Of a stretch of 6,150 nt of DNA, positions 1 through 5,781 are shown in pieces. The position numbers and the translations under genes were made by a program. The stretch's first letter is position 1, and the number at the start of each line of letters is the position of its first letter. The DNA is from Candidatus Stahliibacteriota bacterium (GTDB lineage: Bacteria > Hydrothermota > Tepidihabitantia > B3-TA06), in contig DAOVCF010000121.1 of assembly GCA_030670165.1 (NCBI GenBank), forward strand, positions 1 through 6,150, read 5' to 3'. The notes beneath the pieces were generated by a model. It saw nothing but the letters and a program-made list of their open reading frames with translations. It had not been told where the DNA came from and made no database searches.

Positions 1-20
1 AGGCTGGATATATCCAGCCT
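1..20. repeat. Perfect 20-bp palindrome (8-bp stem, TATA centre)
   Basis: The first 20 bases, AGGCTGGATATATCCAGCCT, are their own reverse complement. As RNA this folds into an 8-bp stem with a four-base TATA loop. On the plus strand it is followed by TTTACAGATTCTT, a poor and interrupted T tract, so it could at best be a weak terminator for a plus-strand gene ending left of the window. On the minus strand the following bases lie outside the window, so a terminator serving the dehydrogenase side cannot be ruled out. A dyad binding site for a dimeric regulator is the other reading. The palindrome is directly visible; its role is not. Confidence 0.6.
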
Positions 21-77
21 TTACAGATTCTTAATTCCGATCTTTTTTGCCTTATGGCAAAAAAGGAGGATAGGTTT

Positions 78-110
78 CCGGGGTCCCCGGCCGGTTACGA
101 AGTAACCGGT
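78..110 (-). terminator. Tandem stem-loops after the dehydrogenase stop, possible terminator
   Basis: Nine bases past the dehydrogenase stop on the minus strand there are two adjacent inverted repeats. The first is a perfect 8-bp stem, CCGGTTAC/GTAACCGG (91-98 with 102-109), closed over three bases. The second is CCGGGG/CCCCGG (78-83 with 85-90) around a single central base, so in RNA only about 5 bp can pair. A run of six T on the minus strand (59-64) follows about 13 bases later. The position and GC-rich stems fit a transcription end, but the T run is too far from the stem for a textbook intrinsic terminator. The stems are certain; the terminator role is inferred. Confidence 0.4.
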
Positions 111-118
111 TGGGGTGT

Positions 119-1369
119 CTATACCCAGCCTCGGAGCTTGACCGCCTCGGCCACACGGGCCACTGACACCAGATAAGCGGCCAGGCGCATGTGCACCTTC
201 TTTTCGGAGTGCATTTTGTAAACGGCGTGGTAGGCCGCAGTCATCCTGGCATCGAGCTGCTTGCGAACCTCTTCCAGTGGCCAGTAGTAGTTGTAGGTGC
301 CTTGAACCTGCTCGAAGTAGGAAACGGTCACGCCGCCTGCATTGGCCAGAAAGTCCGGGATAACGTGGATCCCCTTCTCGTGAAGGATAACGTCGGCCTC
401 CGGGGTGGTAGGTCCGTTCGCCAGCTCGCAGCTGATCGTTGCCTTGATGCGCGGCGCGTTGTCCTTGGTGATTTGATTCTCAAGCGCTGCAGGATAAAGG
501 ATGTCCACGTTAAGCTCTAAAAGCTCTTCGTTGGTGATTTGGGTGGCGCCTGGGAAGCCGAGCACGGTGCCAGTCTCCAGCTTGTGCTTGACGATGGCTT
601 TGGGGTCCATGCCGCCTTCCACGTAGATGCCTCCGCGTGAGTCGGATACCCCCACCAGCTTACCGCCTCCGAGGACTTCCTGATGAAGCAGAGCGGCAAA
701 CTGGCCGGCGTTACCGAAGCCCTGAATGGCGTAGGTTCCATGGGGATCGATCCCCAGGATTTTGCAGGCCTCACGCACGGTGTAGATGCCTCCGCGTGCG
801 GTTGCGTCGCCCCGACCCTGTGAGCCGCCTATGGGGATAGGCTTGCCGGTTATCACCGCCGGATGGTTGCGGCCAACGATAGTCTCAAACTCGTCCATCA
901 TCCACGCCATGATCTGTGGGTTGGTGTAGACGTCGGGAGCCGGGGAGTCGCGATGTTCGCCGAGCTCACGGGCAATCGCACGCATCCATCCGCGGGCCAG
1001 ACGCTCCTTCTCGCCCTCGGAGAACTCCTTGGGATTACATGTGACGCCGCCCTTACTGCCGCCCAATGGGATGTCAACCACGGCGGTCTTCCAGGTCATC
1101 CATGCGGCCAGGGCGCGCACGGTGTCGATGGTTTCTGCAGGGTGCCAGCGAATGCCGCCCTTTGCAGGTCCTCGGGCATCGTTGTGCTGAACCCGGTAGC
1201 CGTGGAATACCTTGGTTGAGCCGTCATCCATCTTCACCGGGATGGTGAACTGATACTCGCGGCGCGGCCAGCGAAGAACCTCACGCATCGCCGGTTCAAG
1301 GCCCAAAAACTCCGCCGCCTCATCAAACTGTGCCTGTGCTATCTTGAAGGGATTCAGCTCTTCACTCAT
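119..1369 (-). CDS. Glutamate dehydrogenase (Glu/Leu/Phe/Val dehydrogenase family)
   Basis: This complete 416-residue cytoplasmic enzyme should catalyse reversible oxidative deamination of glutamate to 2-oxoglutarate and ammonia with NAD(P), normally as a homohexamer. Its length is typical of the roughly 420-residue bacterial and archaeal hexameric enzymes. The N-terminal substrate domain shows GPAKGGIRWHP (K70), K94 in WMTWKTAV, and the signature PLGGSKGGV with catalytic-type K106; D146 in APDVYTN is the likely catalytic aspartate. The nucleotide-binding domain has GFGNAG at 217-222. S350 in GGVTVSYFE matches the serine that contacts the glutamate side-chain carboxylate, which favours glutamate over Leu/Phe/Val. 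The SDSRGGIY segment after the second Rossmann strand does not decide between NAD and NADP. The ATG start is supported by AGGAGG seven bases upstream. The gene lies 167 bp downstream of the minus-strand OmpA gene. Two -10-like hexamers (TATGAT 1478-1483, TTTAAT 1461-1466) lack a good -35, so read-through from that gene is possible. gdhA or gudB would be the usual names; I do not assign one. Confidence 0.95.
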   Translation of the reverse strand: MSEELNPFKIAQAQFDEAAEFLGLEPAMREVLRWPRREYQFTIPVKMDDGSTKVFHGYRVQHNDARGPAKGGIRWHPAETIDTVRALAAWMTWKTAVVDIPLGGSKGGVTCNPKEFSEGEKERLARGWMRAIARELGEHRDSPAPDVYTNPQIMAWMMDEFETIVGRNHPAVITGKPIPIGGSQGRGDATARGGIYTVREACKILGIDPHGTYAIQGFGNAGQFAALLHQEVLGGGKLVGVSDSRGGIYVEGGMDPKAIVKHKLETGTVLGFPGATQITNEELLELNVDILYPAALENQITKDNAPRIKATISCELANGPTTPEADVILHEKGIHVIPDFLANAGGVTVSYFEQVQGTYNYYWPLEEVRKQLDARMTAAYHAVYKMHSEKKVHMRLAAYLVSVARVAEAVKLRGWV

Positions 1370-1376
1370 TAGTTAT

Positions 1377-1382
1377 CCTCCT
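1377..1382 (-). promoter_or_regulatory. Ribosome binding site of the dehydrogenase gene
   Basis: AGGAGG on the minus strand sits seven bases before the ATG at 1369. This strong Shine-Dalgarno sequence fixes the start chosen for the dehydrogenase. Confidence 0.85.
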
Positions 1383-1430
1383 ACTTACAGAGGGTTGGAA
1401 GGTTTGTGTTTTATCTTTCGACCTTACGCA

Positions 1431-1449
1431 TCTACTCATGACGAGTAGA
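1431..1449. promoter_or_regulatory. Inverted repeat in the dehydrogenase leader, candidate operator
   Basis: TCTACTC (1431-1437) and GAGTAGA (1443-1449) form perfect 7-bp arms around the five bases ATGAC. Three more pairs are possible further out (ACG 1426-1428 with CGT 1450-1452) if two bases bulge. The element lies between 61 and 80 bases upstream of the dehydrogenase ATG and has no T run on either side, so it does not look like a terminator. It could be an operator for a dimeric repressor or activator, or a leader-RNA stem. No known regulator site was recognised. Confidence 0.45.
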
Positions 1450-1536
1450 CGTGAGGTTTCATTAAAATTTCTCCCGCATCATACCTGGAATTCCTTAACC
1501 CGCAGCCCCTTTTTGAATACCTCTCCGGACTCCTTT

Positions 1537-3213
1537 CTACTCGCTTAAAACCTTCAGCTCCACCCGACGGTTCATGTCGCGTCCCAGGATCGTCCGGTTA
1601 TCTCCTATCGGTGCAAGCTCACCGTAGCCCTTTACTACCAGTCTTCTCTCGCTGATGCCCCTCTTGACCAGGTAGTCTCGTACCGCTTCCGCGCGTTTGC
1701 GTGAGAGTGCTCTGTTGGCCTTGGCATCACCTACGCTGTCTGTGTGTCCCTGTATCTCGACGACCATCTTCGGTCGGTCCTTAAGGAAACGCACCACGTC
1801 TTCAAGTACGGGCACATAGCGCGGCTCGATCAGCTTCTCACCCGGTTTGAAGTGGAAGATGATCCAGTTTTTGCTCATGTTGATGTTGAGTTCCGTAGTT
1901 GAGCCGGCGCCTGCCTCGGCGGTGATCTCGTGATCAAAGTAGCCTCGCGCCTGTGCCTGCAGGGTGTACTTTCCCGCTTCAAGCCCCACGATCTCGTAGC
2001 TCCCGCCGCGTGGACCGGTACGAACCACGTCATCTGTCTCGACCACGTAGACGTTTGCAAGGACGCCCGAGCCCTCTTCCGTATCTTTTACAATGCCGTG
2101 AATCGTTCCCTTGTCGCGAATGTCCGCAAGGACAAGATCCTTAGTGCTTGTCGAAGAACCTGACGTAACCTTCAGCAGCTGAGGCTTGCTGCGGTATCCT
2201 TCCTGGGATGCGACGAGCGTTACCATGCCCGCTGGCACCGCACGCATCTTGTAGAGGCCTCTTTCGTTAGCGGTCGTCTCCTGGGTGTAGCTATCGCTAA
2301 AGACCTCGATCCTGGCACCCGACGCAGGATTACCGTCAGGGTAGACTGCCTTACCTGCTATTTCCGTTCCCTTGGGGGCTTTATGGTAAGGCGAGGTGTA
2401 GAGATTCAACCCGGCAACCAACCTGGGTGAGTAGCTGGTAGTGGTATCAACGAGGTTCTCAAGACGTGTTACTGCGAGATAGAGCTCCCAGTGATTAAAT
2501 CCCACCTTGGTGCCGAAGTTCACGTCCCTTCCGTCGTACTCCGCGGCTACAGAAAGCCAATCCTGGTAGTTGAACTCTACTGCTCCGAAAAGCCCGAGCG
2601 CCAGTCCGGAGACCGCGTTCTCGTTGAAGATATCGGTGTTGAAGTATTTTGAGATGCGTCCGTAACCCGTGTAGCGGCCTCGACCAACACCTGCGTGGAT
2701 ACGGAAGTAGTTGCAGAACTGTTTTGAGGCCACAGCAAAGGCACTGAACCACTCCTGCTGTTCCCAGTAGATAAATCCTGGTTTGTAGATGATTTTATCC
2801 TCCGGATTCCAGTTACCGGAGCCAGGATTCTCGCTAAGTTCGTTGCCTCCTCCAAAGGAGCCTATGTAAGGCACCCATGTTATCTCATGGACACCTACCG
2901 CCACGGATGGAGAGTATTTATTCTCCCGCAGCAAGAGAGCGGTAAAGCCAAGAGAGTAGTTTTCAAGACCGTAGGCGGAGAGGGATATCTCCAGGAAGTT
3001 CCCTATGCCTGCGCCCAGACAGAGATCAAAATCGTAAGGGGAAGGTATAGAATCGTAGGTGCTTAAAGCAAACGATCCAACCGCCGTCCCTTGAATCACC
3101 TTGTGCCGCAGCACGTAGGCGGTCGGGACGTCTATCAATACGGAAGAACGATTGAACTCGGCAAAAAGTGCCAGGGTTAAGCCTAGAAGCCCTACCACTA
3201 TCTTTTTGCCCAT
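1537..3213 (-). CDS. OmpA-family outer-membrane protein with two carboxypeptidase-regulatory-like repeats
   Basis: This 558-residue protein probably links outer membrane to peptidoglycan. Residues 1-18 form a signal peptide (basic MGKK, hydrophobic core, likely cleavage after ALFA). Residues about 24-275 have the alternating aromatic/Gly pattern of transmembrane beta-strands and end in LVAGLNLY, which suggests a beta-barrel; I could not assign its family. Two Ig-like carboxypeptidase-regulatory repeats follow, about 282-363 (GKAVYPDGNPASGARIEV) and 369-447 (GIVKDTEEGSGVLANVYV). Residues about 451-558 are the OmpA C-terminal domain, with VEIQGHTDSVG and LSRKRAEAV. D492 and R507 match the pair known to bind peptidoglycan diaminopimelate in this family. 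The opening strand of that domain (IIFHFKPGEK) departs from the usual FDFxxS pattern. The ATG follows AAAGGAGG with four bases spacing, behind a good promoter. A paralogue starts divergently at 3857. The barrel call is less certain than the repeats and the OmpA domain. Confidence 0.9.
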   Translation of the reverse strand: MGKKIVVGLLGLTLALFAEFNRSSVLIDVPTAYVLRHKVIQGTAVGSFALSTYDSIPSPYDFDLCLGAGIGNFLEISLSAYGLENYSLGFTALLLRENKYSPSVAVGVHEITWVPYIGSFGGGNELSENPGSGNWNPEDKIIYKPGFIYWEQQEWFSAFAVASKQFCNYFRIHAGVGRGRYTGYGRISKYFNTDIFNENAVSGLALGLFGAVEFNYQDWLSVAAEYDGRDVNFGTKVGFNHWELYLAVTRLENLVDTTTSYSPRLVAGLNLYTSPYHKAPKGTEIAGKAVYPDGNPASGARIEVFSDSYTQETTANERGLYKMRAVPAGMVTLVASQEGYRSKPQLLKVTSGSSTSTKDLVLADIRDKGTIHGIVKDTEEGSGVLANVYVVETDDVVRTGPRGGSYEIVGLEAGKYTLQAQARGYFDHEITAEAGAGSTTELNINMSKNWIIFHFKPGEKLIEPRYVPVLEDVVRFLKDRPKMVVEIQGHTDSVGDAKANRALSRKRAEAVRDYLVKRGISERRLVVKGYGELAPIGDNRTILGRDMNRRVELKVLSE

Positions 3214-3217
3214 ATCG

Positions 3218-3225
3218 CCTCCTTT
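3218..3225 (-). promoter_or_regulatory. Ribosome binding site of the minus-strand OmpA gene
   Basis: AAAGGAGG on the minus strand lies four bases before the ATG at 3213. It supports that start and resembles the site before the plus-strand paralogue. Confidence 0.85.
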
Positions 3226-3243
3226 CGACTTAGACTTTAGTAA

Positions 3244-3272
3244 AGTTTACCCGGAAATTACCCCTTTGTCAA
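3244..3272 (-). promoter_or_regulatory. Sigma-70-type promoter of the minus-strand OmpA gene
   Basis: On the minus strand a perfect -35 box TTGACA (3267-3272) is followed after 17 bases by TAAACT (3244-3249), a four-of-six match to TATAAT. Transcription would start near 3237, giving a leader of roughly 24 bases. The match is direct; activity is inferred. Confidence 0.75.
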
Positions 3273-3312
3273 GGTAAATAGAGGCGTATCCGGTTGTGTA
3301 TCGGTGATCGCT

Positions 3313-3744
3313 TTAAGGCACGGAGGAGTTTTTATCACATCTCCTAATGCGTATCCCTCCTCGCAGCTCAGTAACGTGGATGTAGTCCTTGCGGGTCATG
3401 GTATCGGCCCCGTACTCATTTTTAGCTATAAGGGTAACGGTATAGATTCCAGCGGTTTCGTAAATATAACGAAAGGCACCTCCGGGGGCTTCAGAAGTTT
3501 TGCATCCGTCCACTAAATCCCATTCGTTCATCGTGTTTCTGATTGACTGGTCATAAAACCAGACTCTCAATGGTATAGAACCAGAAGTCGGGTTTCCCCC
3601 AAAATCAGCTATAGGAAGAGGAGGTAGAGTATCGGTTCCACAAAACACGGAATCGGATTGAACAAGCAGGACCGAGTCTTCATCGTAGATCGATAGCCAA
3701 TACCGGCCCTCAGTAATGGATAGGGTAGAGGTGTAAACATCCTT
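3313..3744 (-). pseudogene. Remnant of a secreted PKD-domain protein
   Basis: A minus-strand reading frame stays open from just after a TGA (3745-3747) to TAA (3313-3315), about 143 codons. Positions 3373-3615 encode a clear PKD (polycystic kidney disease, Ig-like) domain. It begins PIADFGGNPTSGSIPLRVWF, has NEWDLVDG in place of the usual W-x-F/L-G-DG turn, and ends in the characteristic YETAGIYTVTLIAKNEYGAD followed by KDYIHV. Upstream codons (3646-3744) also read like protein (EGRYWLSIYDEDSVLL). The frame has no ATG, and its first GTG, at 3646-3648, has no Shine-Dalgarno and would give no signal peptide. Both the N-terminus and whatever should follow the PKD domain appear lost. PKD domains normally occur as modules in secreted or surface proteins, so this is most likely a truncated relic. 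An unusual start, or a sequencing error at the upstream TGA, is the alternative. Confidence 0.65.
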
Positions 3745-3758
3745 TCATATGGATGTTT
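3735..3758. repeat. Inverted repeat at the 5' edge of the PKD remnant
   Basis: AAACATCC (3735-3742) and GGATGTTT (3751-3758) are perfect 8-bp arms separated by eight bases. The in-frame TGA that closes the PKD reading frame lies in the loop (3745-3747). It may be an mRNA hairpin, a protein-binding dyad, or a scar of the rearrangement that truncated the gene. No T run beyond a few bases follows on either strand, so it is a poor terminator. Confidence 0.5.
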
Positions 3759-3775
3759 CGAAGTTCCCAGACTTT

Positions 3776-3796
3776 CGCGACAGCAATCACGCGACA
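3776..3796 (+). promoter_or_regulatory. Paired CGCGACA direct repeats upstream of the -35 box
   Basis: The heptamer CGCGACA occurs at 3776-3782 and again at 3790-3796, 14 bases apart start to start. The second copy ends six bases before the TTGACA box of the plus-strand OmpA promoter. That position suits an activator or other regulator, but two 7-mers can arise by chance and the 14-base period is not a whole number of helical turns. No known site was recognised. Confidence 0.25.
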
Positions 3797-3802
3797 CAGT
3801 TC

Positions 3803-3830
3803 TTGACACCGCGCCCCTTTTGCTTAAAAT
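3803..3830 (+). promoter_or_regulatory. Sigma-70-type promoter of the plus-strand OmpA gene
   Basis: A perfect -35 box TTGACA (3803-3808) is followed after 16 bases by TAAAAT (3825-3830), a five-of-six match to TATAAT, with a TG at 3821-3822 just upstream. Transcription would begin near 3837, so the leader would be only about 20 bases and carry little besides the ribosome binding site. It resembles the promoter of the divergent paralogue. Confidence 0.75.
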
Positions 3831-3845
3831 GGAAGATAAAAGAAT

Positions 3846-3852
3846 AAGGAGG
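3846..3852 (+). promoter_or_regulatory. Ribosome binding site of the plus-strand OmpA gene
   Basis: AAGGAGG lies four bases before the ATG at 3857, the same spacing as in the divergent paralogue, and supports that start. Confidence 0.85.
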
Positions 3853-3856
3853 CGTC

Positions 3857-5779
3857 ATGCTCAAGCGTAGTTTGGTTCTGGTTCTTTTAGGGGTTGGGGT
3901 TGCGGCGGGGTTCCCTGCGATAGGGGGGAGCCGGGGATTTTACAGGGTGATCGATACAAAAACAGACGGCTATGGGATGCTTTCCCTTTCTCTACACAGC
4001 ACCATACAGAATCAGGAGGTCGGTTCTACCACCTGGTACCAGTTGGCTTTGCACGGCGGTGTGACCTACGCTCCCCTGGACTGGCTGGGGTTTTGGGCAT
4101 CGCCCACCTACGCGGGTTGGTCCGAGGACTTCAGTTTTACCAACACCCGGACAGGCTTCTACGACACCCGGTTCGGACTTAAGGCAAGTGTTCTGGTAGT
4201 TCCTGTGTTCAAGTTCGGCATCATGGGTCTGGGTTCTGTATCCACTTTGGACGATGACTTCGGGCTTCGCGCCGAAGACCCGGGCTTCGGTTACGGCGGC
4301 GGCCTACTTTTGGGTTTTGATTTCTCAGACGTCTCGGTTGCCGCTCCTTTTAACCTGGTTTTCAACGGCGGATACCTTACCGGCACCGGTACCAACGTCG
4401 AGGATTCACTTGCTCTGGGGGTGGGGCTTGAGCTCCCTGCCAAGACCTACGCGGTTACGCTGGAGGCAACAACGGTACAAGGAATGGATGCACTCTTTGA
4501 CTTCAACGAAAGCGCGCTTCGCATCACTCCGGGGATCAAGTTCACCTTCCCGTTCGGTGTCGGTCTTGATCTGGGGCTTGACATCAGCTTCGGCAACGCC
4601 CCTACCTTCCAGGGCATCTTAGGGATAAACTTCGTATCACCCTTCCTTCGCCCTGCACCACCGCCCGTGGGGGTGATCGCCGGTGCGGTACGCGACGCCG
4701 TCACAGAGCAGCCGATTGCCGCACGGGTATCCTTCGCCGATACCACCATCAAGATCCCTGAGGTTGCCACCGATCCGGCTACAGGTGTATTCCAATTCGA
4801 TAAGGTCCCAGTAGGAGTGGTTACCATCCTAGCCCGGGCAGATGCCTACCGGGAGACGAGTATCCCGATGGTGATTAAGGAAGACGAGACCACCACCCAG
4901 GATATCCTTTTGATGCCCAGGCAGACCTACGGTTCCATCACCGGCGTGGTCAAGGATGCAAAGACAGGCCGACCGCTTGCGGATGCCAAGGTTGCGCTCA
5001 AAGGACTTGAGCGTCCACCTGTCAAGACGGACGCCAACGGTTTCTACCGTCTTGACTCGGTGCCCACCGGCGTGGCCTCAGTCGAGGTTACAGCAGAAGA
5101 GTTCGTGCCTGCAATCAACACGGTTCAGATCGACGTTAACCGCACCTCTAATCTGGATATTATGCTCAAGACCACCAAGGTCGTGGGGCAGTTCATAGGT
5201 CAGATCAAGGACCGCAAGACCGAGGAACTCTTAGCCGGTGTGGTGCGCTTTCCTGATACCGATATCCCACCTGTTAAGGCGGATGCCACTACGGGCGTGT
5301 TCAAGGCTGAGATCCCTGCAGGGACCTACGCCATCATAGTCTCCGCTGAAGGGTACATCGAACAGCCCTCGCCACTGGTTATTAGTGAGGATCAGGTTAC
5401 GGAAAAGGAGTTCAAGCTGGTCAAGAAGGGGATGACATTTACCCTTCGCGGCATCTACTTCGACTTCAACAAATCCACGATCAAGCCTCAGAGCTATGTG
5501 GTGCTGGACGAGGCGGCTAAGATACTCAAGGAGAATCCTTCCATACGCGTCGAGATTCAGGGACACACCGACAGCGTCGGCTCCGATTCCTACAACCAGA
5601 AACTTTCAGAGGCTCGCGCGGCCTCGGTGGTCAACTACTTCGTGATGACCCATCAGATAGATCCGCGCCGGCTGGTTCCACGAGGCTACGGCGAGACGAT
5701 GCCCATAGCATCCAATATCAGCGAGTCTGGACGCGAACTCAACCGTCGTGTTGAGTTCGTTATCCTCGGCGAGATGTAG
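3857..5779 (+). CDS. OmpA-family outer-membrane protein with three carboxypeptidase-regulatory-like repeats
   Basis: This 640-residue protein is a paralogue of the minus-strand OmpA protein and probably bridges outer membrane and peptidoglycan. Residues 1-17 form a signal peptide (MLKR, hydrophobic core, likely cleavage after VAA). Residues about 24-262 alternate hydrophobic and polar residues with many Gly and aromatics, ending in GILGINFVSPF, and look like a barrel of ten or so strands. A proline linker (RPAPPP) leads into three Ig-like repeats at about 272-355, 358-438 and 443-523. Repeats 1 and 3 resemble each other more than repeat 2 (FADTTIKIP...ATGVF against FPDTDIPPV...TTGVF), while repeat 2 has the standard GVVKDAKTGRPLADAKV opening. 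Residues about 528-640 form a canonical OmpA domain: IYFDFNKSTIKP, VEIQGHTDSVGS, LSEARAASV, RGYGE and ELNRRVEF. D572 and R587 match the family's peptidoglycan-binding pair. It has its own promoter and ribosome binding site, and a membrane-protein gene starts two bases after its stop. Confidence 0.92.
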   Translation: MLKRSLVLVLLGVGVAAGFPAIGGSRGFYRVIDTKTDGYGMLSLSLHSTIQNQEVGSTTWYQLALHGGVTYAPLDWLGFWASPTYAGWSEDFSFTNTRTGFYDTRFGLKASVLVVPVFKFGIMGLGSVSTLDDDFGLRAEDPGFGYGGGLLLGFDFSDVSVAAPFNLVFNGGYLTGTGTNVEDSLALGVGLELPAKTYAVTLEATTVQGMDALFDFNESALRITPGIKFTFPFGVGLDLGLDISFGNAPTFQGILGINFVSPFLRPAPPPVGVIAGAVRDAVTEQPIAARVSFADTTIKIPEVATDPATGVFQFDKVPVGVVTILARADAYRETSIPMVIKEDETTTQDILLMPRQTYGSITGVVKDAKTGRPLADAKVALKGLERPPVKTDANGFYRLDSVPTGVASVEVTAEEFVPAINTVQIDVNRTSNLDIMLKTTKVVGQFIGQIKDRKTEELLAGVVRFPDTDIPPVKADATTGVFKAEIPAGTYAIIVSAEGYIEQPSPLVISEDQVTEKEFKLVKKGMTFTLRGIYFDFNKSTIKPQSYVVLDEAAKILKENPSIRVEIQGHTDSVGSDSYNQKLSEARAASVVNYFVMTHQIDPRRLVPRGYGETMPIASNISESGRELNRRVEFVILGEM

Positions 5780-5781
5780 TA

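Noticed and set aside
43..64. TTTTTTGCC/GGCAAAAAA inverted repeat as an intrinsic terminator
   Set aside because: The T run precedes the stem and the A run follows it on both strands, the reverse of a classic terminator tail; pairing is mostly A-T.
191..1248. Plus-strand open frames opposite the dehydrogenase gene
   Set aside because: They are antisense to a well-conserved enzyme, have no Shine-Dalgarno support and encode compositionally odd products without recognisable domains.
3304..3516. Plus-strand 70-codon frame across the PKD remnant
   Set aside because: It is the complement of the PKD coding frame and has no ribosome binding site or recognisable product.
3609..3809. Minus-strand 66-codon frame between the OmpA genes
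   Set aside because: It starts at GTG without a ribosome binding site, overlaps the better PKD frame, and its product has no domain or signal peptide.
3649..3856. Mobile element or attachment site as cause of the PKD truncation
   Set aside because: No transposase, terminal repeats or target duplication is visible; only one short inverted repeat was found.
4254..5566. Alternative frames on both strands inside the plus-strand OmpA gene
   Set aside because: They lie wholly within a continuous, domain-supported reading frame and show no independent coding signs.
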